This document shows positions 62,007-64,000 of a stretch of 64,000 bases of DNA, piece by piece. Location of the stretch: NCBI GenBank assembly GCA_947492185.1, contig CANLMR010000005.1, forward strand, positions 62,001 to 126,000, written 5' to 3'. The notes under the pieces are model-generated. The model ran no database searches and was not told where the DNA came from. It saw only the letters and a list, made by a program, of their open reading frames with translations. This DNA is from an uncultured Tenacibaculum sp. (GTDB lineage Bacteria; Bacteroidota; Bacteroidia; Flavobacteriales; Flavobacteriaceae). Each line of letters opens with the position of its first letter. The stretch's first letter is position 1. The position numbers were made by a program, and so were the translations under genes.

Positions 62007-64000
62007 TTATTTTCTTAATTGTAAAAATATTATAAATAATACTATAAAACCTAAAATCAAGAATAATAGTTTATTAGAATTTTCTTGGTTTTCAATAGAA
62101 CCATAATACACAAAAGCTCCCCAATAATATGGAGACTTGTAAGCGTTTTCAATTTTAGGGTTATTAATATAATTTAGTTTTGATTGATAATTAGCTTTAT
62201 CAATAACATTTTTATCTTTCAAGGAAAGATAAAAGTTTTTAATTATTTCTGAAGAAGATTTATCATTTACCTTCCATAACGTGAATAGTAAATTTTCTGC
62301 TCCTATATAACTAAAACCTCTAGCTAAACTCATTGCTCCTTCTCCCTTAATTAAACTTCCAACCCCTGTTTCGCAAGCACTTAAAACTACTAAATCTGCA
62401 TTACACTCAAAACTGTACAACTCATTCAAAGACATTTTTCTATTAAAGAAATCGATAAAAGCCTCACTGGAAACACCCTTGTTTTCAGAATGTGTTGAAA
62501 TATGTATTATCTCTTTTTGATTTAATTCTTTTATGAAATTAACCTCATTGGCTTTTTCATTTAGATAAAGTGATGTTTCAAAATTTTTCTTAATAACCTC
62601 AGCTTCTTTCTCTGAGAAAGCTAACTCTTTAGTTGTGTTTTTAAAAACTGGAAAAAAACCTGCTACTTTTAAATTCTGATTTATTTTTTTGCTCTCTAAA
62701 AACATTTGAAGGTTAAAATTATAGATAATGTTTTGCCGTTTAACCAAAAAAGGCATTTTATTAAAAAAAACAGTTTTGCTTTCTCTAGTTAATAATGTTT
62801 CAAATGGAATAAAATTTAGAATTCCATCTGGAATTAGACCTATGTTTTGATAAGCAGACAACTCATCAAACTTTAATCTCTTATATAACTTAAAGGCCAG
62901 ATTAGTATAATTATTTACATTATTATTAATTGTACTTGATGAATCAAAAAGCCTTAGATAGGCTACAATATCTTCTTTTAATTCAGAAGTTAGTTCAATT
63001 TGGTTTACCCATATCTTGCTTGCATTAATTATAAATTGATGTATCTTTCTTCTTCCGTAGAAGTAAATCACAAAAGCTGTATTTAGTTTAGCTGCTTTTT
63101 CTTTTACTTCTTTTATATTAATTGAATTTCCTTGAAGTATTGAAAACTTATTAATTAGTTTTTGATTTATTCTTCTTAACTCTTGATCTATTCTAGCAAA
63201 CTGTGAACGGTATTTGAAAATAGAATCTGAATGTCTAGTATTATTTTGGATTTTTCTTACAATATTTTCTTTTTCGGTTTGCAATACTTTTTCTTTAATC
63301 AAAAAACTATCATTCGGATTCTCTAATCTTAACTTACTAATTTTCTTTTTTGTATTTATTAAGTAAGACTTTCCTTTATCTGCATAATATAATGCTTTAT
63401 TAAGCATTTCTTCAGACTGAGTTTCAAAATAATATTGTAATGCTAATTCAATACATTTTTCGCTTCTATTTCTAGTGTTTGACTGATAAAGCAATTGTGT
63501 TTGTTGAGTAGTTGTTAGATTCCTTAATAAACTCTCTACATAAAAACTTTTATCATAATACTTCAATGAAAGTTTTATATCATTTTCTAATTCGGCTTTT
63601 AAATCAAAAACATCTATTAATAAACTTTCTGGATACAAACCATTAAACTCTTCTCCTTCTTTATATTCTGGCAACAATAAATTTAATGCTACATTTAATT
63701 TATTAGTTGCTTCATCTGTTTTATTTAAAAGTAACAGAAGTTGTACTTCTTCTAAAAGCCATTTCGTTTTCATCCTTATATTCAAAGAAGTATCAAACTG
63801 TTCTTTTTGTGCTTTTTTAAAAAAGTTAAATGCTTCATTATATTTTTTAGTAAACAACTGCTCTCTATAAAGCAAATAATTGGAATTGACACTTTTTACA
63901 TAATCCCCTTTTTTTAGACTACTGTCGTTCTTAATACTTTGTAATCTTTCTTTTTGATCTTGAGGAACGTTATATAACTGTAATGTTTGATTGACAATAT
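62007..64000 (-). CDS. CHAT domain protein with helical repeats and C-terminal membrane anchor; partial, cut by right edge
   Basis: The frame stays open to the last base, so the N-terminus lies outside; the TTG at 63875 is internal. The visible part is 664 codons. Its first half is helical with TPR-like features (LALQYYFETQSEEMLNKALYYADKGKSYL). The CHAT domain (caspase-like protease fold) has its catalytic His in HISTHSENK (codon at 62490-62492) and Cys in LSACETGVGSLIKGEGAMSLARGF (codon at 62373-62375), so the dyad is intact. A final hydrophobic helix (LLFLILGFIVLFIIFLQL) anchors it. PspC and potassium channel genes follow closely. Confidence 0.9.
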   Translation of the reverse strand, partial: IVNQTLQLYNVPQDQKERLQSIKNDSSLKKGDYVKSVNSNYLLYREQLFTKKYNEAFNFFKKAQKEQFDTSLNIRMKTKWLLEEVQLLLLLNKTDEATNKLNVALNLLLPEYKEGEEFNGLYPESLLIDVFDLKAELENDIKLSLKYYDKSFYVESLLRNLTTTQQTQLLYQSNTRNRSEKCIELALQYYFETQSEEMLNKALYYADKGKSYLINTKKKISKLRLENPNDSFLIKEKVLQTEKENIVRKIQNNTRHSDSIFKYRSQFARIDQELRRINQKLINKFSILQGNSINIKEVKEKAAKLNTAFVIYFYGRRKIHQFIINASKIWVNQIELTSELKEDIVAYLRLFDSSSTINNNVNNYTNLAFKLYKRLKFDELSAYQNIGLIPDGILNFIPFETLLTRESKTVFFNKMPFLVKRQNIIYNFNLQMFLESKKINQNLKVAGFFPVFKNTTKELAFSEKEAEVIKKNFETSLYLNEKANEVNFIKELNQKEIIHISTHSENKGVSSEAFIDFFNRKMSLNELYSFECNADLVVLSACETGVGSLIKGEGAMSLARGFSYIGAENLLFTLWKVNDKSSSEIIKNFYLSLKDKNVIDKANYQSKLNYINNPKIENAYKSPYYWGAFVYYGSIENQENSNKLLFLILGFIVLFIIFLQLRK

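Overview
The window is an AT-rich chromosomal segment of a Flavobacteriia member (Bacteroidota), probably a marine Flavobacteriaceae. Three things point there. Exported proteins carry the group's lipoprotein signals, and one carries a type IX secretion (T9SS) C-terminal sorting domain. Many promoters have the Bacteroidota -7 element TAnnTTTG. Shine-Dalgarno sequences were not noticed at the starts examined, except one very strong copy before rpsU. Genus cannot be fixed from the sequence alone. I found no insertion sequence, prophage, CRISPR array or rRNA operon; this is mostly core chromosome.

Layout. 1-7.4 kb: exported proteolysis and peptide uptake, with a secreted M36 metalloprotease cut by the left edge, an oligopeptide-binding lipoprotein and a subtilisin-like lipoprotein. 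7.5-12.1 kb: an ABM-fold protein and a GNAT acetyltransferase, then mtaB, a DUF6438 lipoprotein, an alpha/beta hydrolase and a lytic transglycosylase. 12.1-21.3 kb: a DUF349 protein and the overlapping run tamB - DUF368 - DUF368 - aroE, which mixes outer-membrane biogenesis and lipid-carrier recycling with the shikimate pathway. 21.4-24.5 kb: tsaD, two thioredoxin-fold proteins and an S1/P1 nuclease. 24.6-26.9 kb: a compact module of an SPFH protein, two small membrane proteins, a DUF4177 microprotein and an Arc-like regulator, with the same GTGATATCA palindrome in front of its first and last genes. 26.9-40.2 kb: a CocE-type hydrolase, a giant Asp-box/VPS10 protein, DUF2490, DUF819 and DUF4369 proteins, a DinB-like protein, a patatin and a DUF885 peptidase-like lipoprotein, with a candidate small RNA at about 35.1 kb.

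40.2-55.3 kb is the information-processing core, read right to left: rpsU, xerC, hpf, tRNA-Thr, tRNA-Tyr, tRNA-Gly, tRNA-Thr, tuf, tRNA-Trp, secE, nusG, rplK, rplA, rplJ, rplL, rpoB, rpoC and a DUF3467 gene. 55.4-64 kb: an alpha-amylase lipoprotein with a LacI-type operator pair, an acyl-CoA dehydrogenase, a membrane-anchored helix-hairpin-helix protein, an AGCS symporter, then a gene run of a CHAT protease-like protein (cut by the right edge), a PspC protein and an RCK potassium channel.

The best candidates for something undescribed are the SPFH/Arc-like module with its shared operator and the CHAT-PspC-potassium channel run. The strongest regulatory observation is the rpsU Shine-Dalgarno sequence in a lineage whose ribosomes normally hide the anti-Shine-Dalgarno. 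Several gene starts were moved from upstream TTG codons to internal ATG codons; rpoB and tsaD, by contrast, really seem to start with TTG.
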